Shown one piece after another: positions 43,301-58,300 of a stretch of 64,000 bases of DNA (the first letter of the stretch is position 1; each line of letters begins with the position of its first letter). The notes below the pieces were generated by a model. The model worked only from the letters and a program-made list of their open reading frames with translations. It was not told the origin of the DNA and did not search any database. The position numbers and the translations under genes are program-made. Where the stretch lies: positions 14,277,915 to 14,341,914 of the forward strand of contig CAIIXF020000001.1 in assembly GCA_903813345.2 (NCBI GenBank), written 5' to 3'. This DNA is from Owenia fusiformis. Taxonomy: Eukaryota > Annelida > Polychaeta > Sabellida > Oweniidae.

Positions 43301-46300
43301 AATTTAGAATCGCTGATTTCTCTGGACAAATTCCGAGAAGAAATTGTTCAACATCGCGATCAGCTCAGACTAAACTTACATGTCGTGCATGTCACTCTGA
43401 ACTCACGTGATAAAATACGGCATTTTGATTGGTTACTACTCGTGTTGTCATGACGCGAAAAACAATAGTAAACACTGAATATGTTAGTGAACTGTCATAT
43501 ATGGAGCAATTGTCTTTCTGATTGGTTAACTTTACACGCCTCCTAAATGAATATAGTAGTCGTAGTAAATGATTCATTGATAACTCTGAATGTGGGCGTG
43601 ACCAGCTTTATTTTGACACCAAATTCAAGATGTTTCAAATAAAAATGGCCTCGCAAGACGAGGTTGAAATATCGGCAGTTTGATACTGATATGGTCTACG
43701 ATAGATCAAAATTGACTGCCCCGCGTCATATGTCACGTGAGCCTATATTTGTTGAAAAATGAAAGAGATAGTGACACTTTTTAATCTTAAGTTAATACCA
43801 ATATTACAAACACATATCTATTTTTTTCATTAAATATTTATTTCTTCATTATACATACATTTGTTTTACACTGCATTGATTTATTTTTGCAAAACCTTTG
43901 CTATTAGATCTTTAAATATATTGTATAAAATGTATAGATCTGTGTTTGTATCACTGCAAATTGGTATGTCATCCCTTTTAATGCCCATAAAATGTATACA
44001 TTTCTCAGCAAACAAGTTTGTGTTTTTTCTTGAGTTTGTGTTTGTTTTCCTTGTAACCTTGCATGATTTGGATTTTGCCAGGACGCAAAACAGAGAATCT
44101 AATTCTTATGGCCTAACCATCATTACCCAAGATAAATTGCTAAGCTTTATCAATCATCATCATACTGAAACCCAAGAAAGTCATTGACCCAAATATAATT
44201 GATATAATTTAAGGTAGATTTATTAATATCAAAAAACAAAGACATTATGTTACTGAAGGGCATTCAATGTTTGCTATTATTACACACAAACTGACCTTCA
44301 AACCATCTTATTAAAGCTATCTATCTGAGTAAGCCTATCATCAAAGGGAGGAAAACTAGTAAAGCCAATCAGCTATATAAATCAAAGGGCCATCTCTTTA
44401 TTGTATCTTGCATTTTGGATCAAAATATCAATCATTTTTTATAATTCTGCAGAAATCAGATGAAACTTTGATCAACTGTGAATCTTTAGTACATGAGAGA
44501 CCAGGCCCTGGAAATATTTGTCTAGGAAAGTATGACAAGGCCTGTGAACTCAATTAACACCCTTTTACTTTTTTATGGCTAGATATGCCCGTCTATTTGA
44601 TACTGTCTAAATTACAAGTTAATTCTTATTCAAAGCAGACCTCTGTAAAACAAAAGAACTATTATAGCAATGACAATAACAATAGCACTGAACTGAGGAA
44701 GAGAATTACATTAACCGATTATTTAGGTTTAAATTAATGTTTATGAACCTTACCATTTGCAATGCGGATCTGAGATCTTAGTCGAGATACTTATCAAGTG
44801 TATAATTAGAAAGTGGATCAAACTGATTGCCTTTTGTAAAGAAATGTCAAAGACAGCTACAGTTATGTCAATAAATTGCAGATCTAGTTCCTACTTTTCA
44901 AAGTGCAGTTAACCCTATTTGAAGGTGGTACAATATCACATTTAATCTATTATTAACCTGATATGTAATATCCCCAAATGCCAATACCAAATATCACATT
45001 TTAACCCATTAGAAACCTAATATGCATTGTTGTATCCCCAAATATCAATACTAAATATCACTACTAAATATATACCAAATATCACGTTTTAATCCATTAT
45101 AAACCTAATATGCATTGTTATATCCCCATATATCAATACAAATATCACATTTTTAATCTATTACTAACCGGATATACATTTTAATATTCCCAAATATCAA
45201 TACTAAATATCACATTTAACCCATTAGAAACCTAATGTGCATTGTAATATCCCCAAATATCAATACCAAATATCACATTTTAATCCATTACTAACCTAGT
45301 ATGCATTGTTATATCCCCAAATATCAATAACAAATACCACATTTTAATCCATTAGAACCCTAATATACATTGTTGTTTCCCCAAATATCAATACCTAATA
45401 TCATATTTTAATCCATTATTAACCTAATATGCATTGTAATATCCCCAAATATCAATACTAAATATCACATATTAATCCATTAATAACCTGGTATGCATTG
45501 TTATATCCCCAAATATCAATACTAAATATCACATATCAATCCATTACTAACCTGATATGCATTGTTATATCCCCAAATATCAATACTAAATATCACATAT
45601 TAATCCATTACTAACCTGGTATGCATTGTTATATCCCCAAATATCAATACTAAATATCACATATTAATCTATTACTAACCTAATATGCATTGTTGTATCC
45701 CCAAATATCAATAACAAATACCACATTTTAATCCATTACTAACCTAATATGCATTGTAATATCCCCAAATATCAATACTAAATATCACATATTAATCCAT
45801 TACTAACCTGGAATGCATTGTTATATCCCCAAATATCAATACTAAATATCACATATTAATCCATTACTAACCTGGTATGCATTGTTATATCCCCAAATAT
45901 CAATACTAAATATCACATATTAATCCATTACTAACCTGGTATGCATTGTTATATCCCCAAATATCAATACTAAATACCACATTTTAATCCATTACTAACC
46001 TGATATGCATTGTTATATCCCCAAATATCAATACCAAATATAACATTTTAATCCATTACTAACCTGATATGCATTGTTGTATCCAGGATGGTCCAAGTCA
46101 TGGCAGATGGCGGAAGTTATGAGAATTAAGACATCTATATCATCTAAAATTGTTGGCAAATCAAGCAACCATGTCAATCCATACATCTGCAACATATAAA
46201 TACATGTAAATAAGAAATAAAGCTTGCTGATACTCATCACATCTTTCTGATTTCAAACTAGCAATGGAAATATGGTAAACTGATAAAGGGCTTGGATCTC

Positions 46301-49300
46301 TCATATCGGAGATGCGTATCTCATATGTTTCATTAAAGTATAACAATACTTTTCATAATTTGATCTATTCATTTATTATATTTAGATGACATTCCTAGTT
46401 TGGAGAGTAATGATTATTTTGAGGTATTAATACCGTAAAATTTTGCAAAATATTTTTCTTCGTAAACTCTCACTTCACAAAAATTATGTTTCTAAACGAA
46501 ATTGACCTAGATGAGGACATCAAAAAATTTAATACGGCACTCTGATTGGTCAATCAGGACAAGACTGTGAAAGTCATGGCTACTTGCACATCAGTAAGAA
46601 TTAGATTCCAATATCCTTCAGATTTTGAGATAAGTAGAATTAATATTGGATAACAGGGCTTTAGATAAGAATTAACAAAATCCAGGGCTTCAATGATAGC
46701 CATAAAGGATGTCTCAATACAGTCTCTGAGCTACGTCACAACCTTGGAGTGGGACTCTGAATGATTTAAATCTAACACCAATGTGTCAAGACTGGCCTGC
46801 ATTCAAATGTTTGAAAAAATACAAAATAATATATTGATTGTAAATTGTTCCTTGGCATAATTAGTGAAATATTTGTATGTCAGCTAGATGTTAACATAAA
46901 TATAACATGAAATACATAGCTGTAAAGTGGAACAATACATGTCAATTGGTTGAATCCGTTCTAAGGACACTTACGTGAATAAGACAACTTGAGTATACTT
47001 TACATCGATAACCTGTTGACATTCTGCGATGCTCAAGTCAAGCCATGCTGATCCTTACACAATTACTCTATCAAGTATTCAGGGAGGGACCTCCAGAAAA
47101 AAATTAGCACTCAACCTTTTCACAATTATTCATACATCAATCACCAAAAGTTGAAGGGGCACTTTGGTGTGATTTTGGAAAGTCTTTTACAACATGAAGT
47201 GACAATTGATGTGCCATACTGAGCTTTTACTCTTATGTCAAGCAAACTTAAGCATATATTGGGGTAAATTTATGTGACCCAATCTTGCCAATCTTGAAGC
47301 ACACTTGACATGATTATATGCCAATCTTTTGTCAGTCTCTTGTGACCCCATGTGCAATTATCTCACTAACTCCACTGACCACATATGACTGTATAGATCT
47401 TGCTCGCGGGCGAAATCATGTACAAAAATGCAGCCCAAATGAGGGAAGGAAGAGTCGGACTCTAGACAAGACTAAATCACTCCACTTTCTTTCTGATTTT
47501 TATAAAATTGGTTACCATGACATTCCCTGTCAAGCAAAGTATAAAAATGTGGATGGAATTGAGAGATTAAGATGGATATCTTAAATGATGTAACAAAAAT
47601 TAATTCAGGGACGTGCATCTAACTAACTTTCCACCAAATAAGTACAACCTAAATCCCCAATATATTCTAAGATAAGATGTCTCGTGCCTTTCTCCATGAG
47701 CCTGATTCAGTATTTCAAGATGTCACATAAGCTTTAGTTCTCTATGAGCCAGATTCAATACTTTTATTTGTAGTAGTCTTGCATTAAGCTCTTGTACCCA
47801 GATTCTCCCAAACATTCTCTGTAACGCATGTAAGGAAGAGAATGGGGGAATGGCCAGGAATGGCTCTACATGGGCTTGATTTAAGACCACTGCTTGAAAT
47901 GTTCTTTTTTTAATTATATACTTATAATGTAAAATGTTAAATTTCTACCCTTAGAAATGAAACATATTCTATTTTGAATAGCAATTTCTCAATGAAGCGA
48001 ACAATTTAACATAGGTTTGCATAATTTTGTGTGGGATAAGCAAGATAAGATGTCCTGTAATACTGTACATGCACAAGGCAGTGACATATAAAATAAGTAA
48101 CCATAGATGTTTCTTAGAGATGCTATAAAAGGTTTTAACATTGCATCACAATGTGCGTCATTGAACCGTTTCACTGTTAGTATCAATTACAAATTATAAT
48201 ATAAAAGGCAATCTTTTTAGGTAAGCTAAGATTCAAAAAACATTGATCTTCATTCACTCCCTCAGTATGATTTAGACTTTTGTGAGAACGACAAGATGTT
48301 GGAGGTTGGTAAACGTCCTAAATATATTTATTATTTTAGTATGCCTTTCCTCTTGTGCCATATGAATTCAAAGTGCTTTTAAAATAAATCAGCTGCTTTT
48401 CAAAAATTCAATTCAATTCACATATAAAATATTATTAACATTAACATACATTCATATCCTATCTGTGAAATAAGTATTAATTAAGGAGGGGAGAAAAGTG
48501 GTATTCCATAGGACAAAACCCATATCAGTGACCTCAGCATAAAGGGTCACAATCATCGATATCTCACACAAAACAATGAAGATTTATATTGACGAATGAC
48601 TATAAAATTATTGTTGATTTGCTTGGTAATTATCTTGATCAATCTCGATTTGAAAAATGTTTCTCCATAAGTACAAAGACTAACAAATTAGGTGGAAATT
48701 CTACAGCCATAAAGTACCATAAAACATGAGTGAATCAGGCTATAATTTTCCGAGACTCTATGTATAAAGTGACACAGTACGTCATGCCTGTCTAACGGAT
48801 AATTGCACCATGAATGCCAAGCTTAGCTTAACTCTTGCTTAAGCCATGGGAGAATATAGCTAATCCTAAAAGGGATGTTCACTTTTATTGATATATGACA
48901 ATTAGGGTAAAACTATATTTAGACTCACAAGTCTGACGTCATAAGGGTTTAAAGGTATAGACTATACAGATACTATTTTCAACTTTACCGGATGTATTTT
49001 CGCATCAATCATTATGGATGGGTCATCTCTAAATCTAAATGGGTTAAAACTTAATCTAAATAGATGTGTCAAGATTCAGGAAATACTGATTTCCCTATGG
49101 TCTTTGTAACTTTATATCCAGAGGCATTAACAGTTAGGTTATTTTTAAAATCTGAACCATAGACTTTTAAGACTTTAGAGAAGACAAATTATGACCCGAG
49201 ACATTGTCTGAGGATTTAGCCAACCCTAAGACAATAACTAAAGGTTGAGATGACAAGACATTTACTGAGGGTTAGGGAAAGGAGAGTGGCCACGAAGCAG

Positions 49301-52300
49301 TGTTTGGAGTTGTGAAATGGTACTATCTTATACTCACCATTTGTGTGACCATGAAGCAGTGTTTGGAGTTGTGAAATGGTACTATCTTATACTCACCATT
49401 TGTGTGACCATGAAGCAGTGTTTGAAGTTGTGAAATGGTACTATCTTATACTCACCATTTGTGTGACCATGAAGCAGTGTTTGAAGTTGTGAAATGGTAC
49501 TTGGTTGTAACCTCTGTAAATTTCAAACAGCCATTGTTCTAACACTGAGATCTGAAATAATAAGAATCAATACCATATTCTAATAACTTTTAATTGATTA
49601 ATATAACATACTAGCAAACATTAAATCTAGGCCTGTGAAATTTAGCTTTAACATGACAAAATGTCACCACCTAGTTGCTCACAATATTGTTACAGACAAT
49701 GATCGCCAACTGCCAATCGCCAACCGCCATCACAAAAGATGGAGACCATAACAATATGTCACCACTTTTTTACAAATACATTTGTATTATATAAAATTGC
49801 ACATAGTATAACAACGATTGTAATTAAGTTGATACACTAAAAAGTATGAATCAATTGATTATACCAATCAATGTCAGACACATGGACAAACATTATATCA
49901 CATTTGCACTGATTGTTAATATTGACAGTCAACTTGATCAATAAATTTACATTTATTTTGGCATGATCGGTCAATAGAGACTTAAACATTGATATCAAAC
50001 TGTGGGTTAAACTTGCAGGGAATCTATAGTATGTATATCTATAGTACTATTATATATATTACATGTATGTATATCTAGCTAATGTTCAGGAAGCAATGTG
50101 TGTTGTATGTTGACATTCGGATGTTTCTTCCAATATCTCTGTTAAGTGATGTACTTTTAGAATAGCCAGGAAAGTTGTCCAAATCAATTGTTCTTTGGGG
50201 CCTTTTACCTAAACATATAGCATCCATGTATCCTGATATTCTTTGAAAAACCTCAGTCTGTAATCATTCCATATAACGTCACCCATTGGTGTCATTCTCA
50301 TGTGTCATTCCCAACTTTATATTAAGATTTAACCACAAAATTACTTTGAATTGTAATACAAGAAAAAAATTGGTGATAAGGATGGCGCTTGACGCAGCTG
50401 TCTGGAGGCAACAAAGTACATGGTTATCTATTACCCAATAATAAGACTGATTATTGAGCCTTGTGTCTTTCGTTGCTTTTATAAAGAACCTGATTAAGCA
50501 CCGTAGGAGCACAATGGTGATATCATAATACGGGGATTATATCTTATGACTCTACTGTTAGCAGTACTTGGCCTGGAGAATTGATTAACTTGAATCAAAA
50601 GGCTAGATCTGAATCTAGATGAAGGTCAAACTAAAATTGGTTAAAGTCAAACAGAAATTAGTTAAAGTGCCTGGGAAAATAGACTGCAAAACAAATTATA
50701 AAAGATAAAAAGCAATTTCCTAGTATAGTAGTCATTTAAGTTTAACCCTTCAATTGATTTCCCTCTATGTTTTTAACTAAGTGTTTACTAGTTCATGACA
50801 TGCCATCCAACAATCAGTGATCATTCTAATCCTTAAACAATATCAAACAAAAATAAATTTGCTTCGATTACAGTTATATGTTCTTATCACACAATTTCAA
50901 GTGCTACGCCACAAGTTTCTCACATTCTGTTTTCAGTGTGGCAGTGGAATCTTTGTAAATGAGCGTAGTTGGTCCTCAGGCTCCGGAAACAAAAATTGAA
51001 GGTATAAAGGTATAATGCATCATTATTGTAGAAATTTTGTTAGATTAACGTGGTTTGAAAAATAAAAGTTAATAAAAGTTATAATGTAAGAAAAAACAAA
51101 ACAAAAATGTTTTTTTTAGAAATAGAATAGTTTAAACTGGAATATTGACAAAATAGACTTTGTTACCCCAGTCAAAAGAAAACAAGTCCCATGCATTAAA
51201 GAACATCCAAACTGGATCACTTTCCCAAATCGCAATACGTAGGAACCCATCACCCACTACATGTAGGGTGATCTATTAATTGAAAGATTTGTCTAACCTA
51301 TACTCTAAGACTGTTTCAAATTGTATCCTCTAAAAGTTGAGCCTTGTCACAATTCCTTTAAAATGCTAATAATGAATGCAATTTTTCTAGTTATATATAT
51401 TATACAATATGTGTCAAATTTTGCAAAATTAGTTTGGACAAAAAACATCATCATCAGTTGAACTCGGAGCCTGGAGACCGGCTACACAATGGTTCCACTT
51501 CGACCTGGTATGTTTTGCAACTAGCAAATATTTTTCTATAAATGAACTGAAACGAGGCCATAATGTCTCACAAAGAGTGAATTCGTGTGAATTAAGCCAG
51601 AATAGAGGAAATTGTTCCCAAGATAATAATTGTAATATTGACCGCAAAAAAGTTCCAAGTTCGTCCCAGTATGCATTAAAATTTAAGAGAAAAGAAAATC
51701 GTATTACTAATTGACCTGTGTGTATACCTTTGAACAGTATGACAAATAATGATGATTTTCTTAGCCTCTTAAAGGAGTATGTATTATTAAAAACATTGAA
51801 ATAAATGCGAGGACTGCATTCTGATACTCATAGCATCTCTCTCTGTTGTATCTTCTCCATAAGATGTGGATTACTCGAAAAGAAATTTAATGTGAAATAA
51901 CCTAGTGAACAGCTCTAAAATCTGAATAACCCTTAAGTATATATAAGGTGAATGGATCCCAAATGAGAGTCAATACCATATACATGTACAGTATATATGA
52001 CATTTTCAATAAGAGGATTATGAAAGACATAAACCTACAATTGGAAGTTTTCTATTACTATACAGTCAAAACAATCATATTGTATAAAAGAAAATTTAGA
52101 TTTTCTTCACATTCAAATAATCTTCAATTCAAAATAAGATTTGGCTTGTCTCACATCTCTGCAAAATTTAATCAGTAAAGGCTGCATTTGATCCAAGTTT
52201 AAAGGTTCCTTTGTAATCAACCATTGAGCATTGTTTCCCATTGGAATTATTTGGACATCTCTAATTCATATGAGCTTTTTTCTCTATTCCCTCGATTCAA

Positions 52301-55300
52301 TGAATATTTACTTGCTGTAGCAACAAAATCTAACACTTAGAATCTCTGATGTTGTAATGAGAAAGGAATCTTAATTAGAAAAGTGAATACAAGACATTAA
52401 CATGTCACAACATGCCATTTTTACAGATGTCACATCATTTGTTAGACCCCAACCACCGAACACCAACTGCCGTCCACAAAAAGAGACTATAACAATATGT
52501 CACCACTTGTGATGGTGACATAATATCTTAGATCTTCAACTAATAAGATTCAACAGCAATCTTTGAGGAATGTTGATGCATATTTAAGCACAAACAAAGA
52601 GAACAAGCATTTGAAAGTCTCATAAGGCATTTTTTTAATGATTATTCATTCCTTTATTCCTTTGTATTCCTTTGAAGTTGAGAGGCATTATACAACTTCT
52701 TTATAAACCTACTTACCTCAATATTAAACTTGGCAATAAAGCCCAGATCTATATACATTTGTCGGAGAAGTATCAACATTTCGCTATCGTCCCACTGCCA
52801 GTTGTCAAATGTAGGCTTCCTGAGATATTGTCGCACTTCGTCAGTTACTTGGACATGTCTGAAACACACAATTTACACAACAAAAATTAATTTAGCATAC
52901 AATACCAATCCAGATGTTATTGGGCTTGATTTTTAGAACCTTTTGTTGGCTCTATATGAAGTGAATATCAGGACAGAATATGCAAAATGTGAACACAGCC
53001 TATCAATTCTTTCTAGAATATTTCAAGTTGAAAAACAGCAAAATGCGATGAATATCAAAATTGTAAATTTAGATAGATTAATCGATGGAAGTGGTGATCA
53101 ACATCACAAAATACGGACTCACACTCAACATTTAATGAGAAGGATTAATTTTGAGATATCACAAAATGCAGACTCATTCAACATTTCATGAGTAAGTATC
53201 AATTTTGAAATTGTTATATCTGCTGAATGATATTTCATCAAATGCAGAACTTATCCTGCTATATGTGTTTATGAGGTTAGGGTGACCATCTCTAGTTGAA
53301 TAATGGGGGTAATTAATGATGTGGTACTTGTATAACCATAAAGTATTATGCTCATATCAATAACAATGAAAAGGAGGAGTTCATCACTGTTCTCGGCTAT
53401 ACTGTTCAGTATAATGAAAAGCCCCTAGAAAACAAAGAGAGTGCTAATTTGAAGTATTGCACTTTGTAGGTGTCTTGCATTACACTGGTGTTATAGGATT
53501 TCTTTCATATATAATAATAAATATATTGAGTTTTTATTGCAGGTCTTACACCATTAACAGTAATGTAGAATATTATGAGAAAAAAGCTCAGCGAACGTAT
53601 CTCTAAATGCTATATAGGGCTCTTATTTTAAAATGGTTGGTTAGAAATAAAATGTTATTCAGCCATCAGAGATTTATAAGAGCCATTATATTCTGAATTA
53701 AAGAATAAAAGTCTTCCATGATATATTAAATACTTTGACTAAATATGCACTTAAGATGTCTATTTGCATTAAATTAAGACAAATAGTCAATGATTGCACA
53801 TTAATGGGATTTGCACTATACCCTAGAGATGTATGAAATCATTGTTTATAGACAAAAAATGTTGATAGATAAGTTTGTACATCGTACTGTGTAATAGCAT
53901 TGACGGAATAAAATATGATGCCGTTCTTAGTATAGTGATAGGTACTTCGCTCTGTTTTATTCTGATTACCTAGCTTTTTAGATAGATCCATAGAGAATAT
54001 GTTTCACCTATTAATAAATAAAATAGAAATTTTTAACAAATGAGAACAGGTTGTCTGACAAGCATCAAATCAGTAAATTACTTATTTGATTCATGACAAG
54101 AATGATATGTAACAACTACAAAAACATATGTAAGTGATCAGGATAATTGCCGTTGCATGTAAAACATGGATGGAACAAACCATCGATACACGATTCATAC
54201 ACGATTTACACGGTTCATTTTAGGAAGTCAAACCAGATTGTTATGATTGGTTTTTTGAAATCAATATGTTGGCCCAATTTCCATACTACACAAACATGCA
54301 ATCATCCACGAAGATCTGAATTTAATTACCATTTCAAACATCACAATAGAAAAAAAATCAGTGGGAGGATTCAATGTATAATGATGAAGCTTTTTAGGCT
54401 TCCAACCCACTCTTACATCTAGGCACGGAAAAAAACAGCTCAATTTGTAATAAGGAGAAACTGACTTATTAACCATCATCCAATAGTGTAATAATATATT
54501 TTGCCATATTTTAGCACAGTTGGGTGAACTCAACATCTTGTATTGTCATAAAGCTGTCAATCATTGCTCTGGGGACTTTAGCAATCCCAAGGAAGTCAGC
54601 AGTCTCATGATATAATGGTAAGGCTATGGAAAGTTTAATTATGATTTGAAATGATTTAGGCAAAGGAGTGGTATTGATATGGAGAACTTTTTGGACACAC
54701 GTTTCTCTTAGACCAGTCATAAAAAAATCTAAAAAATTTAACACATCGTCAATTTAATAGTCATCTTTTGAATGGTAACAATATAATTTGAAAAATATAT
54801 ATATACTTTCATCTATATAGTTTTAGAAAACACATCAAACACTTGTTTTGTTCTTGGTATCATGCTTCCAGAGTGAAATAAAACATCTTTCCGAACCTCA
54901 TTGGAACAAAACGACATAAACACAATATGTTTAGGTCTCTAAATATTGTAATTGTACAAAGGAAATTTTGGTCGATTTTAAAAAAGTATCTTGTTAATGA
55001 AATAAAAGGCTTATCTTGATTTTTATCTTTTTTGGGGAGATTTTGTTTTAATATTTTGAATACTTTTTTAAAATCAACCAAAAATTCCTTTGTATAACTA
55101 TAATATTGAGAGGTCTAAAGACATGTTGTATATGCTGTTTTGTTCCAACAAGGTTCAGAAAGACATTTTATTTCATTCTCAAGAATTTGGAGAAAGGAGC
55201 AAAAACAATTGCACCAAAAAAACAAAAAATGTTAACAAAAACAGTTATATAAAATATTTCTAAATAATTTTCGCATTAAATTGTTGTCAATCAGTCAACA

Positions 55301-58300
55301 TTACATAAAATACCGTGTTTTTTACAGAATGTTTTCAATGATTGGTTTAAGAGAAAAACATTGTTGAATTCAGTTCTCCATATCGATACCAATCCTTTTC
55401 AGAAAACAAACGAAAATGTTAAGTGCCCATTATATTATACTTGTAATCGATTCAAATGACAATATAAACTTTAGAATTGTGATTTTAGATCATGTTATTT
55501 CAATCTGAGTTCTTAGATTGAAAACTACATAGCATCAGTATTGTCTTCATTAAAATGTTTAATACTCAATGGTGTGTCACTTAATCAATCACTCTTGTTT
55601 TTAAGTGTTATAAATTTTTTGTTTTTTAAATTTGTTTGGTTTTCATGCATCTCCCACCCTCCTAAGATTTGTCCCTTCATAGGGACATTAAACATACAAT
55701 TACCTTGAATGGCCTAAGGGATGAAATACAGAGGGATCATGCAGACCCAAGTGAGATCATATTCTTAATGATGTACAAAGCATTGAACTGAGTTAATTGA
55801 AAGGTGAAACAGATCAATCAGTGAAGTTTCTTTAGATATAAATGAACCTCTAACAAAGATGCATTTTTATCTGCTGTATAATATAATTAATAATAATTAA
55901 AAACATGGCATTAACATGACAAAATGTCACTGGTAAATGGATGTTCAAAGTAAAAATTTAAAGTCAGACTAAACCATCCTCCGATCACAGGGCTTCAAAA
56001 TCCAGAATATATTCCCTCTTTTTACCCCCTGCGATAAGCAGTTAGCATTTCCCCGATTAAGAACTCGCAATCTGATTGGCTACAGTAATCTTGTATAAGT
56101 CATTGCGCATAATAAGATCACGTGATTCAGTTTAATCGGGCGCTTCCAAATTGGTTATAGCAGGGGGGGAAGAAGGAGGTACGGATTCTGGACACCTGCT
56201 TAGGAGGATGGAAAACAGTAATGAAGTTATTGCAAGTTGTAAGAATGTGTTACAGTCACTGAACACTGACTGCTGAATGGTTACAAAATGATACAAGATC
56301 ACTTAGTTGTTGACATGGTAACATTTATTGGGAGATATGTGTTGGAACTAATACAATGATTATATTTTACAGTTAAAGTTTAAAGTCAGTCTGAACAGTA
56401 CTTACTTTAATTAAGTTATAGGATTTGTATGAATTTGTTACGGATGCCGACTGCCATGCCGAACACCATCCACAAAAGTGAAAAAAACAACAACATGGCA
56501 TCACTTCTGGTGGTAACAAAAATCAAATTTATACAAAAGAAAACCTATAAACATACATAATTCATGAATTGTAGAAAATAACCATGCTTGATAAAATGTA
56601 TAAACCATTTCTAAGCAATCAATTCCAAAATAGATACAAGAAACTCATCTATTAGAAATGCAATGGGGCATTCTATAACTAAATCATGTAAGGATACATT
56701 AAATGGAGTTCCTCATTGATCATAGTAATCTCTACTATAAACCTACAGGATTAACTGGCCATTCCTTTATATAATGTCCACAGTCCATCATTAGCCATAA
56801 TTCCATTTTACCAAAAATATTTTTCGCAAGGAGGGATACAATGACATTTAAGATTTAGAATAAAAAATATTATATTTATATTTCATCCCCAGCCACTCAT
56901 AAAAATCATAATCCAATTAATATTTCATTATAAAACGGAAGCTATTTTTCAAATTCATAATTCCCCTGGCGAGCTTGATGCCATTGCGACACTTTGGGAT
57001 TGATGACACTGTGGGAACGGATTCAATTTGAAAACTATATTCATTCTTGGTAGCTCTATCAGTACAAAAACTGGTCTTCCTAGAGGCCCAGTAATAATTT
57101 ACAATTATTTACAATATGTACAATTATACAACATATAAGACAATTAATATATATGCATCTTCAAAAGTATGAACTTACACGAATATAGAGGACAACTTAT
57201 TAAGAGAATTTCCATGAATATAAAGAACAACTTATTTAAGAATGCATTTACATGAATTTTCACTTTAAGAACACAATCAATGTAATGAGATGGAAAAGCC
57301 AAAGTGGGTTCTCAGGAGAGAGATTGAATAAGGTATCTACATGTATTCTAAGAAAACATTGAGTCATTTCCTGATGGAACAAGATAAAAACGTTTTGTCC
57401 CAATATAAATATATTTACCAGAAATACATAATGTAACATATGGTCTGTCTGGAATAATGCCTTCATATTAGAAATACATCTGACTGGTTCTTGACATCAT
57501 GATAAACCATGACATCTCATTTCTTCTCAGCCCTGAGATGTTACGGGTGAAACAGAAAGATGCTATGAGTATCAGAATGGGTTCTTGACATTAGACAAGA
57601 AAGAGAATATGATGCTATTCTGTCAGGACTAATTTTATCATGGTAGGAAACTTGATGAAAACATTGTAACATGTTTATCCTTATACTTCATTTCCTTATA
57701 ACAAGAATTAAATGCTGGGACAAGGATAAACTTGCAAAATGTCACAACCTTCCATTTGTTAGAGACACCAACCGCCAAAGACCAAATACCAACCACCAAA
57801 TACCAAACACAATCCACATTATTGTGGTGGTGATATAAAATGCTGAAGATCTTTTGCAGAGTTAACTTAAACAAAACACTTTGTGATATTGTAAACAAAT
57901 TGTTACCTTACAATTGGTACGTGCAATTAGATTATACAAACTTTAGTATAATTGCCAAATGCAGACTGATACGTTAACAAACACAATTTTGAAACAGTAA
58001 ATCCATTTTGAAGTAAAATGCGAAAACATAAAAAATTGTACGTCTAGGTATTTTGTTTATTAATTTAAACTTTCATATTTTTTCACGTAAATGAAGTATT
58101 CTACTCTGAGGAAGGGGCCAAATTCTAAATATACAAATTGAAATAAATTTCTTCAGAAATCGTGCTGAAGAAATAAGAGATAAGTAAACAATGCAAAAAT
58201 ACAGGAACAGCTCATAAATATACAGTACTTAAGACCCAAACCCTCATGGGAAATGTAATAATAACTATAACTTAATCATACATATTGTCTTGTCAAAATT

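Noticed and set aside
43861-44187. 108-codon plus-strand ORF
   Set aside because: Low-complexity hydrophobic chance frame crossing the right end of a TIR element.
44925-46063. CRISPR-like array reading of the 63-bp repeats
   Set aside because: The units are direct contiguous repeats without unique spacers, in an animal gene intron, and derive from the neighbouring exon border.
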